Below are positions 21,849 to 34,928 of a stretch of 64,000 nt of DNA, one piece after another. The position numbers and the translations under genes are program-made. Below the pieces are notes generated by a model, which was not told the DNA's origin, did not search any database, and worked only from the letters and a program-made list of their open reading frames with translations. Within the stretch, counting starts at the first letter, position 1. Every line of letters starts with the position of its first letter. The DNA lies in NCBI RefSeq assembly GCF_000005505.3, contig NC_016135.3, positions 16,462,613 to 16,526,612 of the forward strand, in the 5' to 3' direction. The DNA comes from Brachypodium distachyon (taxonomy: Eukaryota > Streptophyta > Magnoliopsida > Poales > Poaceae).

Positions 21849-23629
21849 AAAAAAACAGTACACTTTTTTGCTAGCTTGTTCCATATTCCACGGAAAAACC
21901 TGCTTCTTTTCTTGTTTGGTGGTCACACTCAGATGTTCTATGTTCTGTTCTTTGAGATCCACGCGGATAAGAACGACAAGGATTCAGTTAAGTAGGTACA
22001 GAATATCCATGATTATATTCATTAGCAGAATTACAAATTGGAGTAATCGACGAGACCAAGGAATCCCATTACCATCCTGTGCTCCTGAAGATAGGAATAA
22101 CCCTACTGACAGCTACTCTACATGGCAAAGCAAGGCACTGCACTAGAACAGTACACTGACCTTGTGCACTTTTGCGGAGACACAAGAGGCAAGGCAAGCC
22201 TGAAGCCTGCTGCAAGTTGAAAGGCCATACAGTTGATTGGCAGCGTATCAGGCAATACCTCAAAAGGCAGAAATTGTCAAGCATGCCCGGTCGATGCACC
22301 TGTGGGCCAAGGGATAGATAACCACTGCAAGAGCTAGCTCGATCGATACATTTGAAGAATATGTAGCCATTTTTATGTTCGCAAATTAAAAAATTGTAGT
22401 CATGCATCTTCTTTTGTAAGGCTCGGAAAATGTATGCCAGATCAAAGGATATGATGATCGTTTGCATGCTTGCACTCCACACAGCCGGCCGCTTGCGTAG
22501 TGCTGCCGTACGTACATACGTGTACATGAATTGTGTTGTCTCCTAGGCAACAAACTAGCTTGTGCTTCACTCCCTTGGCAATTTACTCCATCTGAACTCC
22601 TTGTCTGGTTGTCTCTTCACGAACCAAGCTGGCTGGCAACCATAAAAGAAGGAACCCCGGTCAGTGCATTCCGTCCTTTCCGAACAAACTGTTCAGACAC
22701 AGACGTTGCCAACGAAAATACGTAGTACTACTGTTCAAGCTATAGCTAGTTCCAAGTCCAACAACTTGCTTTCTCGAGTACACGTGCGTTAGGCAAGCAA
22801 AAGCAAAGCCACGAAAAGGGAAATACCCCGATGTTGTACCTGCACGTAGTGGAGACGGACGGATGGGCCTGAGCAATCGATCGGTCTTCGGTCGACGCCT
22901 TCCTTTATCAAAGAGAACAGTATAGTCGTCTCGAGTTCAGCTGGCTAGCATGCCTGCATCTGCATGGTGATGGAGTACGTGCTAGTGCCGCGCAGCGTGG
23001 TGGTGCGCCGTGCCGTGCTTTTGGCCGGCCGGAAAAGCAGGGCCTTTTTTTTTCCTGCGTGTGTGTGTTGCGCCGCAGCTGCGGCGCACGCATGATGCGA
23101 GGCGCACATACGGCCGGTGTGTTGCGGGGCCAGGAGGGGGCCCGTCATACATGAGCCCGGCGTGATGGCATGGCACGCCCCGCGCCACCGCAGGGTTTGG
23201 TTTTGGTCTTGGTTTGGTGGGTTGCGGGTTGGATGAATGAATGGATAGGACGCGCGACACTTGGAACGATCGATCGGGTGTTACCGGCCGTGTCGTCGGA
23301 GTCGATCTTAATTGCACCGACACGACAGATTGGGGGAATTTGGGGGAGATTGATCGCTTGTGCTGTGAGGGAGATCTGCTGATGTTAACTACACCTCTGA
23401 GAAGTCATCATCGATCAAACAGTCCCGGCCGGAATTGACACCACAAGGAGTAGTATTTTGCATCACGGGTTAGCTAGCAGGTAGACGAAAGTCTGCAGGT
23501 ACGGTGTCTATTTCTGGTCTCTATACGATCGACCTCAATATGATTATATGATACCCCCGTATCCATGGCCGTTATACCTGCACATGAGAGTTGACGTCAT
23601 GCATTGCTGCCTCTGTCTATCATGTGCCC

Positions 23630-23663
<34 letters not shown>

Positions 23664-24260
23664 TCGATCGTACACGGAGCCGTCCATCACCGAATCTTTT
23701 TCGACGTGTACACCGTTTCCATATGCATGCATGTACAAATGAAGACACCATGTATAGCTAGCTTCGGTCCCAAACCTTCCAACAATGCCTTTGCGTGCCC
23801 GTGCTAGTTTCCGGCCAGCCGGCTGCCGGAGAGCTAGCACATGGATGATGGATGGAAGGGTGTTCGCCAAGCAAGGTACTCCAGAGTCCAGGGGAACGAC
23901 ACAGACCCATATGCGTACGTATCGATCAGTTTCCTGTCACTGTAGTACTCGATATTCCTATTTCGATCGATTTCTGTCTCTCTCCAAATAATTAAAAGCG
24001 GACGGCATATTTTTACAGGACATATGTTAATCGCCAATATTCTACGGGTCGTTGCTGATCGTGAGAGATCTTGACTTCCAGTAAGCAAATCTCGTGGCCA
24101 GCCACTCGAATTAATGACCACCGCACACGTCTGAACTGCCATGCGCGCGCGCTAGCTGATGATACAAGCATGGTATATTAGTATACTTAGAGACGTCTGC
24201 TTCGATCCGGTAGATAATGCTATTCTTCATTTTGAATGATTCATAATCGACCACTGAACT
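21849..24260. other. Intergenic region with an (AG)14 microsatellite
   Basis: An uninterrupted AG repeat of 14 units lies at 23633-23660. The surroundings (22,900-23,900) are rich in CGATCGAT, CTAGCTAG and GGCCGG words, as grass gene-flanking DNA often is, but no conserved reading frame or splice pattern is seen. Confidence 0.5.
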
Positions 24261-24265
24261 AAAAC

Positions 24266-25080
24266 TATCGTGGTGGTGTCACGGCAGATGTCATAGGATG
24301 GCTTAACTTGGTGTTGATGGACGAAAGAGGAACCGGAGGAGGAATGACGTGAAGGGAAACACACACAAATCACACAAGCACACACGGATCTACCCAGGTT
24401 CGGAGCCCTCTTGCAGAGATAAGACCACTACTCCTGCTTTGTTGCATTAGCCGAGATAGGCAAGCTCAACAATGTCGCTCCTTGAGCTGTATCCTTGAAG
24501 AAGAAAAAGAATAAGGGGAAACCCTAGTTGTCTAAGTGCACACTCCCTTCCTACAGAGGGATAAGGTTCTATTTATAGGCCGCCCATGTCACACTGACAT
24601 GTGGGCCAAGTCTAACGCCATCTTCCTTGGGCCCTGCCGAGCACGCGGCTTGGTTCCCTCCCCGTAGCACCGCAGGGGACAAGGCAAATTTACTTTTCCC
24701 TGTCACCCTGCAGAAAGTACCGCTATCCTCTGTCGGCTTCCATCAGAAATTCTCTTTCGATGCTTCCTTTCTGCAGTCGCCTGACGTCGGTACGCAGGCG
24801 CTGATTGCCTTTCTGAGATGATGATTGCTCTGTTTTACTTTGCACCGCGTGGTCAGGATAAGACCGTTGAGAGATCTCGGCGATATTGTCGAGATCAAGG
24901 TGCTCGTCCTTATCCTGCAAACTCATAAGACAAAATTGTCATGTCGGCATATGCCCAGGATGCCGGCTTAGTGTTAGTTTTGACTTTACGATGCCGGCAT
25001 ATATAACTATGCTAGCTTTGTTTCCGTCATCTTGGTTAGAGTTGTGTCGCCATGACCCCTACCCGGGGTCATCCCCGACA
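24266..25080 (-). mobile_element. Solo LTR of a Tat-type gypsy family, with intact AAAAC duplications
   Basis: AAAAC at 24261-24265 and 25081-25085 flanks an 815-bp sequence. In minus orientation it begins TGTCGGGGATGACCCCGGG and ends CCGTGACACCACCACGATA (terminal CA mutated to TA). Along its length it is related to the LTRs at 34038-34846 and 48544-49353 in the same order: AACGGTCTTATCCT, GTCCCCTGCGGTGC, a TATA box TATAAATAG (24569-24577, minus), and GCTCCGAACCTGGGTA. No internal retrotransposon sequence lies beside it, so it is a solo LTR left by LTR-LTR recombination. Confidence 0.9.
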
Positions 25081-25085
25081 AAAAC

Positions 25086-27353
25086 AGAAAAGTTACTTGT
25101 TGAGTTGTGCTTAGCGAAGAAATGCTGACCGCTAGATTACCAATTCCGGTCTTCTCCCTTTGAAGGCATGCATCCGTATTTTTTATTTATCATGATAATA
25201 TATCCCTATCTTCAGCTAATCTGTCTGGACATAACCTACTTTGGGTAGTGAACCTAACAAAGTATACACAAGAGACAACGCTATGTGTGATCATTTTTTA
25301 ATCTGTTCTGTCACATGATATCGTGATCGTAAGCAAACTATGACTCTATCTTCGGAACTAATCTCCGGAACTAAACGAAGAAAGGGACAAGGAGATTAAG
25401 CCAAATTAAATGCAACCACTAGATTTGATCTAGGAAATCCTTTCAATGTTATTATTAAGTAGTAGTAGTATCTTCTTGTTGGTAAAAGCATATTAGCTTG
25501 AGTGTCCTGCTAACCTAGTCCGGAAGGTGTTAATTATTTCCTAATTATTTTGTAATATTTTTGAATATATAGATCAGATCTGCAGGTGCAACCACCATTC
25601 TAGTTTATTTTCACATTCCTGAACCATAGTTTTTAAAGAAGACATGTAATCAACCACACTGCTTCCTGCAAAAAACAAAAGAGTACTCGAAAGCTTACAT
25701 AGATAATCTCTTAGTGTAATTTGGAAAAATACATATCGTTTTAGAAATGCGTACATATGTTGGTCGAAATATGCACATAGTATTTGACCATTGCTTTTCA
25801 CACGATTTGTTGGTTGGAATTTATAGAAGTAGAGTATTAGAAAATATTTTTCATAGGAAATCTAATATTTTATCTACCCAATCTTGATTCTTTAATACGG
25901 TTTTGGTATATCTAAGTCGCCAGATTTTTAGTTAGACTAAGTCGATTTCTTAACCATTGGATACTGTATGTGCATTAAGATTTAAGGCTTGCGATGGAAA
26001 GAAAAGATTGACTGAGATTTAACCATTTCACTTAAAAATCAGGGCCTGAGATGTAGCCACATATTTTTAATATATTGTGAGCAAAAGTCGATGAAACTTG
26101 AGCGTACACAGTCTAGGACGACATATATTTACGAACGAAGTATGAAAGGACAGAGGCTACACGAAGAGGCGTAACCACAGAACAATAGAAGATTGTCCAT
26201 GGCCACCCAAAACGTCAGCTACGAATTAAGAAACCAAGCTTGACTAATATAGGGGCCCAAAGATCCTGGATCGATGGCCGGTCACTCAAACGAGGCCATG
26301 ACAGGATGAGAAAGAGACTCACTCCAAGGCAGACGCATGGGCGCTTTTGTTTTTTGACATGCTAAAAGTCCACTCTTTCACTTCCAAAAGGGACAAGAGA
26401 AGGAGATCACACTTCACACCGGCTCGATCCCACTTTGCCATGTGAAGAGAGCCGTTTGACCCATTAACCCAGCGCAAGCTCGGCCGAACCAAAAGGCCAA
26501 CCAAATAAACAAGGGGCGCAAGAATCATCCAAGCATGTGACCCGCCTGGGCTTAATTTGTTCCGAAGCCTCGCGCCGTGCATTCATGCATGCACGCGTAG
26601 AGGAGGCAAGCCCAATCATTTGACTGTCCGCACAGTCCAAGACGTGTGAGAATTCTCCAGGATCTCTCTCCCTGACACCTTTGTTTAAGAAAAACAAGCC
26701 AGTAGATAGTCGGTACGGACCTCGGAGCGGAGAGAGATCTAGATAGAGTCACGTGACATGAGGTGGTACGCGTTGGATCCCTTTTGTTTTAAGAAGCACG
26801 ACGGCCGACGGGCATGCAGCTTAACGTGGAGTTCACATGAGGTGTTGTGTCGCTCAAGTCGCGTGCGAAGCAAACTCCCGTGTTCTATGCGTGCCCGAGC
26901 GCGTCCCCTGTTTCTTTATCCTCTGCACAGTGCCGAACTCCCCAAAAGGAGGGAGGGAGGGAGGGAACCGACGAAAACACAACATTTAAATTTAGTTTCG
27001 AAGGAGTTGCACGTACGAGTGATCGGGAAGGCCGGCCGTCCACTGGGTCGACGTACTGTACGTACGTAGGAGTACGAGGCCAGTGGTCCGATCGAGCAAC
27101 ACATGTGGTTTGGTACCTAGAAGTTCGAAGGAAGTACAGTAGGAGTACCATGGGTGCATGAACGGTTTGGCTAGCTGCATGCCGTGCCGTGCTGTCCAGC
27201 GGGCCGCTATGTGCCAGCCAGCAGGGCAGAAAGAAGAAGAGAGGGCGGCGGCCAAGCCCATGCGGCATGTGGATGTGGTTATGGCCGGCCGGGGCCGACG
27301 GAGTAAACGCCGTGCCGTGCGTTGCCACCGCGGTACGTTCATTTATTGGAAGC
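25086..27353. other. Intergenic region, no gene seen
   Basis: AT-rich up to about 26,200, then GC-richer with many CGTACG, GGCCGG and GGGA-type simple words. ORFs on both strands at 26,750-27,400 overlap each other and show no family features. Confidence 0.45.
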
Positions 27354-27634
27354 CCGGCTGGCCGGTCCCGAGGTTGCACATCAAAATCGTAGTCGAACAC
27401 ACACAATCACGGAGTACAGTAAAATAGATGAACATCAGAAAGTAGAGATGAACAAGAGCTCTTTATTAATTTCTGATCTCAAGTGTACGTACAAGGAGTA
27501 GCCTCCTCTCCTTTATATATTTTCAATGGATAAGAATCTACAACAAACTATTAGATAGAGAAACGAATCAACAGGGGGTCGGTGGGGGCCGCACGACTCG
27601 GGGGCCACCCCACCCCGTCGTTGTTTTTTCAACA
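27354..27634 (-). repeat. 3' LTR of the copia element (outer ~20 bp lost)
   Basis: In minus orientation it starts TGTTGAAAAAACAACGACGG, directly after the purine tract. It carries a TATA-like TATATAAAG near 27,515 and ends in sequence shared with the 5' LTR (GTGTGTGTTCGACTACGAT). The terminal bases ending in GCACAACA seen in the other copies are missing. Confidence 0.8.
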
Positions 27635-27847
27635 CTCCCCCTTGGACGATTATCCGTATGTCATATGTCTCAAAAACTCAGAAAAAACCCAGTGGGAAAA
27701 ACACATGGAGAAAGAGAGCATAAAATACGTTGCTATGTTGCACAGATTGCCTCGTTAAAAACCTCATGCGAGAAACACATGAAAACTCGCTGAGGAAAAA
27801 AGAGTACAACCTACTCAATCTCCAAGATGAGTACTTGATAGCCATGA

Positions 27848-30800
27848 TCAAGATTTAACGATGAGTATGTGAAGTATCTCCCCTGAACCTTGCATCTTCC
27901 TAAGTCTCAACATACCGATTCCACACACACACCTTTCAAAAGTGGATGCCGGTAGTGACTTGGTGAACAAATCAGCAAGATTTTCACAAGACTTAGTATG
28001 CAAGGCTTTTACCTCGTTCATCTTTTGCAACTCATGTGCATAGAAAACTTAGGATTTATATGCTTGATGAGATTACTTTTCACATAACCCGTTTGTACTT
28101 GTGCAACACAAGCTGCATTATCTTCATAGATAATGGTGGGGGTCTGGACGGTGTTCAGCCCACAGGTCTGCTGAATGTGGCGAACCATCCGTCGAAGCCA
28201 TACACACTCACGATGCTTTATATAGTGCTATGATTTCCGAGTGGTTCGTCGAAGTCGATATAAGACTTTGCTTTGACGATTTCCATGAAACAGCAGTTCC
28301 ACCACATAGAAAAACATATCCAGTCTGAGACTTGGATGTATGCAGGTCCGACAAATACACAGCATCGGCATACCCTATCAAAGATAGGTCTTGATTCCTT
28401 CTATAAAATAGCCCAAGATCTTTGGTCCTTCGCAGGTACCGAAAGACATCCTTAACAACTTTCCAATGCCGTTTGGTAGGTTCAGAGCTGTACCTAGCCA
28501 GCAAATTGACGGTGGACGCAATGTCCGGCCGTGTATAATTCGCGAGGTACATGAGTGCTCCAATAGCACTCAGGTAAGGAAATTCTGAACCCAGAACTTC
28601 CTCCCCCTCTTCTTTCGGCCTGAAAGGGTCCTTGTCTTGCTGTAGTGACCGCCCAATCATGGGAGTCTTTGAAGGATATGCCTGGTCAAATCCAAATCTT
28701 TCAAACACCTTTTGAGTGTAGGTAGACTGGTACACTAGAATTCCATCATGGGAATGTTCCAGTTGCAAACCTAGACAGAACTAGGTTTTACCCAAATCCT
28801 TCGTCTCAAATTCCGACTTCAAGTAGGAACTTGCTTCCTCAATATCCTCAGGTGTACCGATGATATTCAAATTATCTACGTACACCGAGATTATACAGAA
28901 TCCATCTTGGGATCGCCGTATAAATACACATAGGCAATCTTCATTGCTTGTGTAGCCCTTTTCATGTAGAAAATCGCTCAGGCGATTATACCACATTCTA
29001 CCCGACTGTTTAACTCCGTACAGTTACTTCCTGAGTTGAACACTGTATAGACCTCTGTTTGCTCTGTCTTGGTTCGGAACCGGGAAACCATCAGGTATCC
29101 TCATATAAATGTCCGAATCCAAGTTACCATACAGGTAGGCAGTAACAACATCCATCAATTTTATTTTTAAGTCCATATTGACTGCCATTGAGATCAAATA
29201 TATAAAGGTAATTCCATCCATGACCGGGGAGTAGGTTTCCTCATAATCGACCCCAGGTCGTTGAGTAAACCCCTGAGCAACTAACCTTGCTTTGTACCGT
29301 ATTACCTCATTATTTTCATTTCTCTTGCGGACAAATACCCACTTATAGCCGATAGGGCGTACGTGGGGAGGGGTTCGACACGCAGGTCCAAAAACCTCTC
29401 TTTTGTGCAGAGATAATAATTCGGTAGCTATTGCCTTCTGCCAATCTTTCCAATCCGACCTCTTCTTACAATTAGTGAGCGAGTTAGGCTCGGGGTCAAG
29501 ATCGATGATTGTGGCAATTTTCTTAGCAAAGTTTATGTCGACATTAGTAGTCGCTCAGTTTATTGATTCTCCAGTATTAACATAATCTATGGCCATTTCG
29601 TCATGGGGCACATCATGCGCATCCTCTGTCTCAACAGGATTTCCCATTCCTGGAGCGAGGTCTTTTACTTTTTCCGTGCCGATGTGTGTGCTCATATCTC
29701 CGCTGGATGCTTCCACTGTTGGAAGGTTAAAGTCCGGAATTTCTTGCGCCGGAGATTCCGTACTTGTGCCAGGTCTCAATTGGCTTCCCTCACTCTCTTT
29801 GGGCTTTTTAGTAACCGAGTGTGATAAATCCCCCTTGTCCTTTTTCGTCGGGCGTCCCCGAGTACTTGGGATTTGAGGAACCGGATTTCTCGTCCTTTTA
29901 GGCCTTTGGACTCGAGCGGGTAGACCCACAGGATCCTTGGGTACCTCTACCCTTTCCGGCACATTGCGTGCAGGCACATGTGATTTTGTCACAGTCTCAA
30001 GTCACTAAAGTGATCAGGCAGTTGATTCGCTAAAACATGCAAATCTATTATCTTTTGGACTTCTCTATGTGTCTCACTTGTGCGCGGGTCATTTGCGTGG
30101 ATCCCCGTGGCTTGCCACGTCAATTCTCGACTTTTCTCATCAAGAGGTTGATTTCCTCCCCCTAAAGTCGGGAAGAGATCCTCGTCAAAAATGCAGTCAA
30201 CAAAGTAGGCCGTAAGACAGTCTCCTGTCATGGAGTCCAGATACCTGATTATGGACACAGTCTCATAACCAACGTATATCCCCGACTTACGGAGCGGTCC
30301 CATTGCTGATCGCTGAGGGGGTGGTATCGGTACATATACCTGGCAACCGAACCTACGAAGGTGGGAAATTTTCGGTGCCGACCCTTGCGCTAGCCGGACA
30401 GGTGAATGGATGTTTTAGGCCGTGGGTCTATAGTTGATGAGATTTGCGGCGTGCAACACTGCATGCCCCCAACACGTGGTTGGTAAACTACAACCCCGGA
30501 GGAGTGGTCTGGCATGAATTTAATCCTCTTAATCAATGCCTCCGCTAGTCCATTTTGCGCATGGACATGCGGTACAGAGTGCTCAACCTTAATGCCAAGT
30601 GACATAAAATAATCATCAAATGCTTTTCAAGAAAATTCTCCAGCGTTGTCCATTCGAATAGACTTTATACGATGATCCGGGAAGTTATTCCTCATTTGTA
30701 TGATTTGCGACATAACTTGGCAAAGGCATGGTTCCATGTAGACAACAAGTTAACACATGACCATTTAGACGAAGCGTCTATGAGCACGATGAAGTATCGA

Positions 30801-31510
30801 AACGGCCCCGAAAGGGGCTGAATCGGACCACATATATCCCCTTGGATGCGTTCCAAAAATGCAGGGATTTCATCCCTCACTTTCAATGGTGATGGTCGAA
30901 TGATTAATTTCCCCGTCGCGCATGCCGAGCACACGAAATCATCATGATTCGGGAAATTTTTAACATTCACCCCATGCCCATTTGAGTTGTTAATTATATT
31001 TCTCATCATTCTAATACCCGGGTGGCCTAATCTATCATGCCATAAGCAAAATAGTTCAGAGCTTCTAAATATAGTTTTTAAGGTAGTGTACACGGGCGGC
31101 ACTACAAGGTTAGTGTAGTAAAGCCCCGTGTCGAATGAAGGGAATTTTTCAACAACATGCTTACCGTGGGCATTGCGCTTTGTGATAAGTACGCACTCTT
31201 TGCCATTATCATCATCGGTCTCCACATGGAGGCCGTTTGCGCGAATGTCCTTAAAAATCAAGAGAGTTCGAGTCGACTCTGGGTACAATAATGCTTCCTC
31301 AATGAGCAAAGTTGTTCCCATGGGGAGTATGATAGTAGCTCGTCCAGAGCCTACTATTTTTGACTCGCCCCCTGCGATAGTCATTATACTCCCCGGAGTC
31401 TTTTTAATGGACTCGAAAGAATGAGTTTCTTTCAAGATGGTGTTTGTGGTACAACTATCCACAAGGCACGTTTCCTCCATTCGAGCGCCACATGTTCTAA
31501 AATATAGCAT
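27848..31510 (-). pseudogene. Copia pol remnant: protease, integrase, reverse transcriptase, RNase H
   Basis: Protease sits near the start (CLVDSCTTNTIL, the D-S/T-G/A site in altered form). The GAG-pre-integrase zinc finger follows (LWHDRLGHPG...CSACATGK). Part of the integrase core comes next (QGDICGPIQPLSGPFRYF, then HAQNGLAEALIKRI) and its C-terminal part at 30303-29989. The RT has motif A-like DVVTAYLYGNLDS (about 29,130) and the catalytic box YVDN at about 28,875-28,890, where YVDD is expected, so one catalytic Asp is Asn. RNase H covers 28768-28208 (GYADAVYLSDLHTSKSQTGY). A last piece reads ENLADLFTKSLP at about 27,950. Stops and frameshifts separate at least eight segments. No active product is possible. 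Confidence 0.88.
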
Positions 31511-33803
31511 CTAATTAATTAATGAAGCGAGGAAGTAGCAACATAATTAAATAAATGCATTACATATTTCAGAACATAACAAGTCATCAATAAAGGAATT
31601 AATGGATGAACTCACAAATCATCCAAGCGTTGAAAGAACAATGTTTTGCTTGCTCAGAGCATACACAACCACCTCAGGTGATTTTACATCATAGAATCAT
31701 CAAAATCAATTGACAAATGAATCATTAGGAGGGCCAAGTGCACTTGACGATGGTGTTCTCATCCTCCGCATATGTCACAGTTCGGCATGCTCTTATCCCA
31801 TTATCAGCTATCACGGTAGCGATAATCGGGAGAGACGTGTGTGAAAGCACACATAGCACAAACTCAACGGGGGTTGGCCAAGCTTAATAGAATCAGTTAG
31901 TGCTTCCATTTTGCGCCTCCCCCTCTGAGTTATAGCGAGGTTAAACCTCGCGCTATTACATAGCCTGAAAATACTTATGACATGCGAGGATGAACAACAC
32001 ATGTGGAACCAGGACCATCTGGTAAAGCATAACACTTTCCCAACATGTATGTACTTGTCCAAAAGTACAAAGGGATGGTGCAATGCCTAAATGTTCTCCT
32101 CGCAGGGTGGTGGCGGTAGTCAACAAGACACCAAGCCGATCAACCTTCTCAAAATCTACCAAGCTCCGAGAACAAATCCACATCCAAAAATCAAGTCCAA
32201 CCATTTTAGGTCGGCTCCTCGAATTGCAGGTTCGTGACTCATATCATTAATGCGAATTTTTACGAGATTTCAACATATAATCTCGAGGTAACCTCATGTA
32301 ACCCATTGCATAAATGTGATAAAATGATATAGTTGTTCATAACAACGTTCCAATATTTAAAACATGTGAGTTCATGTCTTACTTAATGATTAAAAGCAAT
32401 AAAGCATATTTACAATTAATCAACAACAGTAAAACATGGTAATACAAGCATGTGCATAGAGGTGGCAAGTTAAACGTTTCCTAAATGTGAAAATTAGCCC
32501 CCAAAACACATTTCCGAAGCCATTTTGAGCCAAAATACGCGATTTCAGCAAAAACTGACAATTCCAAGGCCTTAATCGCAAAAACGCAGCACAGTAAACA
32601 ATGAGCGTAATTACAGAAAGACCAAGGGCTGAAATGCAAATATACCATCCCAGACCTAATCTGGCCCGCCCGCTCGCCTATTGGGCCGATGGCCCAACTC
32701 CCTGCCTCGCCTGGCCCAGCCCAGCCGCGCCAACACTCATTAGGGTTTCCCCTTGGGTGGCGGCGGCGGCCTGTGCCCGCGACTGAGGCGGCGTCCGGGG
32801 CAGCCTGTGCCCGCGCGCTCCGTGGCGCGGTGGCAGCGCTCGTGCCCGCAAATGGAGTGACGGCTGCGCCCCCCCGCACGGGGCAGGAGCAGAGGTGGTC
32901 GAGGCGTGGCGGCGGGGCCTGAGCGGCAGCCCGCGCACAAAGTGGGGACGCCGGCGGCCAGCGCCCAAGGCGGCAGCGGCGCGCGCGCTCGTGCCTGACG
33001 CGTTCCTTAGGCAGCGCGGGTGGTGCGCGCGTCAAGGGCCGGCAGCGCCCGCAGGGGCGGTGTGCGCGCGTCTAGGGCCGGCAGCACCAGCAGGGGCGCG
33101 CAGCGAGGCCTCACACCAACGGGGCGGAGCCTGACAGCCACTGGTTCGACGGCAGCAGGGCTGCGGTGCATGCGGGGCGTGCGGCGGCAGCTCTCTGCGG
33201 CACGCACCCAAACATGTCTGGCGGCAGCGTCGGCGAGGCGCGGTATCTAGCGGCGGCAGTCAACAGCACTGCGCGGAGGTGCTCGTGGCCAGCGGCCGCT
33301 CCCGCACGGCCAGTGCCTGCAGCGTCCCGCGCACATCCAAAGGGCGGTGCTCGCGCATTGAAGCAGCTGGTGCGGCATCACGCGCGAGGCGACGACTTTG
33401 GAGCAGTGGCCAGGCCAGCACCTCGCAGCAGCGCTCGACGGCACGCTCCGCGGCAGCGGCTCCATGGGGTGGCTTGGGACGGCTCGTGGCATGGAGCCTG
33501 CGGTGGCCGGCGGTGAGCACAGCAGTGCGACACAGTCTCCCCATGGTTATGGTCAACAAGTCCCTCGTGCGGCGATGATGATCGGCTTGGCCGGCGACTT
33601 GTCGGCAACATCTCGCGAGGAAAATCCATACTACTGGGTAGAAAAATCCGAAAGATAATCTAATCGCAAAAACGGAATCGTAACACAAAGAGGAATCCAT
33701 TTTTGCAATAAAATTTCGGATCCAATTCCTCCGTGATTTATGTCGGGAGCCTGCTTGGAGTAGGCTCGATGAAGGCTTGGGGTAGAGACTCATGGTGATA
33801 ACG
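31511..33803 (-). other. Copia leader / former gag region, GC-rich and unrecognised
   Basis: Between the PBS and pol, about 32,640-33,560 is extremely GC-rich with overlapping frames on both strands and repeated GGCAGC/GCGGCG words. It resembles captured or expanded sequence rather than gag. The AT-rich 31,511-32,600 shows only short frames. Confidence 0.4.
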
Positions 33804-33942
33804 TGTTGTGCAAATCCTGCCGGCTGGCCGGTCCCGAGGTTGCACACCAAGATCGTAGTCGAACACACACAATCACGGAGTACAGTAAAGTATATGAACA
33901 CCAGGAAGTAGAGAGGAACATGAGCTCTATATTAATTTCTGC
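33804..33942 (-). repeat. 5' LTR remnant of the copia element (U5 side only)
   Basis: It matches the inner part of the 3' LTR at 27,354-27,480 (CCGGCTGGCCGGTCCCGAGG, GAGCTCT..ATTAATTTCTG) and then stops abruptly at 33,942. The missing U3/R part is replaced by CACTA-derived sequence. Confidence 0.85.
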
Positions 33943-33944
33943 AT

Positions 33945-34037
33945 GTCGTAATGGACCAGCTGCGGCCCCTTCTTCTCCGGCGACGGCGGAGCCTTGCCTG
34001 AAGCCGCCATGGCCGCCGCCGAGCCCAGCAGGTAGCC
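33945..34037 (+). mobile_element. 93-bp fragment of a CACTA element, flank of the Tat LTR
   Basis: From GTCGTAATGGACCAGCTGCG to the TAGCC before the LTR, it matches 48451-48543 base for base except for a handful of substitutions. At 48451-48543 the same sequence is part of a CACTA element with a recognisable terminus. It is what remains here of the site into which the Tat element inserted. Confidence 0.85.
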
Positions 34038-34846
34038 TGTCGGGGGAATGACCCCGGGTAGGGTCATGACGACACGCTTTAGCCAAGAAGACGAAGGCAA
34101 AGTCGGTATAGTTGTGTATGCCGGCATCGTTAAGTCAAACTATTGTTAAGACGGCATACCAAGTGTATGCCGGCACGACTATCTCGTCTTATAAGATTAC
34201 AGGATAAGAACGAATACTCTGATCTCGGCTGGCACCGAGATGTCTCAACGGTCTTATCCTCACGTAGTGGCGCAAAGTAAAGCAACACTATCTTTATCAC
34301 TGAAAAGTAGTCGCCGCTTACGTTGTGGTGCCAGGCGACTGCGTAGAGAAGCACCGAAAGAGAATCTCTGACAGAGCCGGAAGATGACTGCTATACTTGT
34401 TGCAGGGCGGCAGGAAAAGTAAAGTTGTCTTGTCCCCTGCGGTGCCACCCTGAGAGAACCAAGGCACGTGCCCGTCGGGGACCAAAGAAGATAACGTTAG
34501 GCTCCTGCCCGCATGTCAGTGTGACATGGGCGGTCCATAAATAGAGCACTCCCCCTCCCAGGAGAGGGATCCAAGACTTAGGCGTCTAGGGTTTTCCCCT
34601 TTTTCTTCTTCTTCCTCAAGAATACAGCTCAAGGAGCGCCATTGTAGAGCTTGTTATCTCGGCTAATACAACAAAGTAGGAGTAGGAGTCTTACCTCGGC
34701 AAGAGGGCTCCGAACCTGGGTAAATCTATGTGTGCTTGTGTATTCGTGCGTGTTTCCCTTCACGTCCTCCCTCCTCCGGATCCTCCTTCGTCCATCGGCC
34801 TCAAGATAAGCCATCCCATGGCATCTGCCGTGACACCACCATGACA
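34038..34846 (+). repeat. 5' LTR of the Tat element (809 bp)
   Basis: It begins TGTCGGGGGAATGACCCCGG, ends ACACCACCATGACA, and has a TATA-like CATAAATAG at about 34536-34544. It is collinear with the solo LTR at 48544-49353, with scattered substitutions, and more distantly with the solo LTR at 24266-25080. Confidence 0.93.
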
Positions 34847-34847
34847 G

Positions 34848-34866
34848 TTGGCGCCCACCGTGGGGA
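34848..34866 (+). promoter_or_regulatory. Primer binding site of the Tat element
   Basis: TTGGCGCCCACCGTGGGG starts two bases after the LTR end. TGGCGCC-type sites here prime minus-strand DNA synthesis from a host tRNA in many gypsy elements. Confidence 0.8.
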
Positions 34867-34928
34867 TAGCAGGGGCGCTGACTGGAGTTTTCATTCGAAC
34901 GGCAAGCTTTCTCGCCACCGGAGAGCGC

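Larger units (their letters stand above)
27354..33942 (-). mobile_element. Decayed Ty1/copia retrotransposon
   Basis: In minus orientation the order is a 5' LTR remnant (33804-33942), a primer-binding-site region (CGTTATCAGCACGAG-like, just below 33,804), a leader, protease-integrase-RT-RNase H (31510-27848), a polypurine tract AAGGGGGAG at about 27,636-27,646, and a 3' LTR (27354-27634). This protease, integrase, RT order is diagnostic of copia. Both LTRs are incomplete at their outer ends, so no target duplication can be read. I could not recognise gag. Confidence 0.88.

Noticed and set aside
23604..23870. ORFs across the AG microsatellite
   Set aside because: They are open only because the dinucleotide repeat contains no stop codons.
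32481..33901. Long GC-rich open frames on both strands within the copia leader
   Set aside because: Frames overlap on both strands, are Ala/Arg/Pro-rich and show no domain. They are explained by the high GC content.
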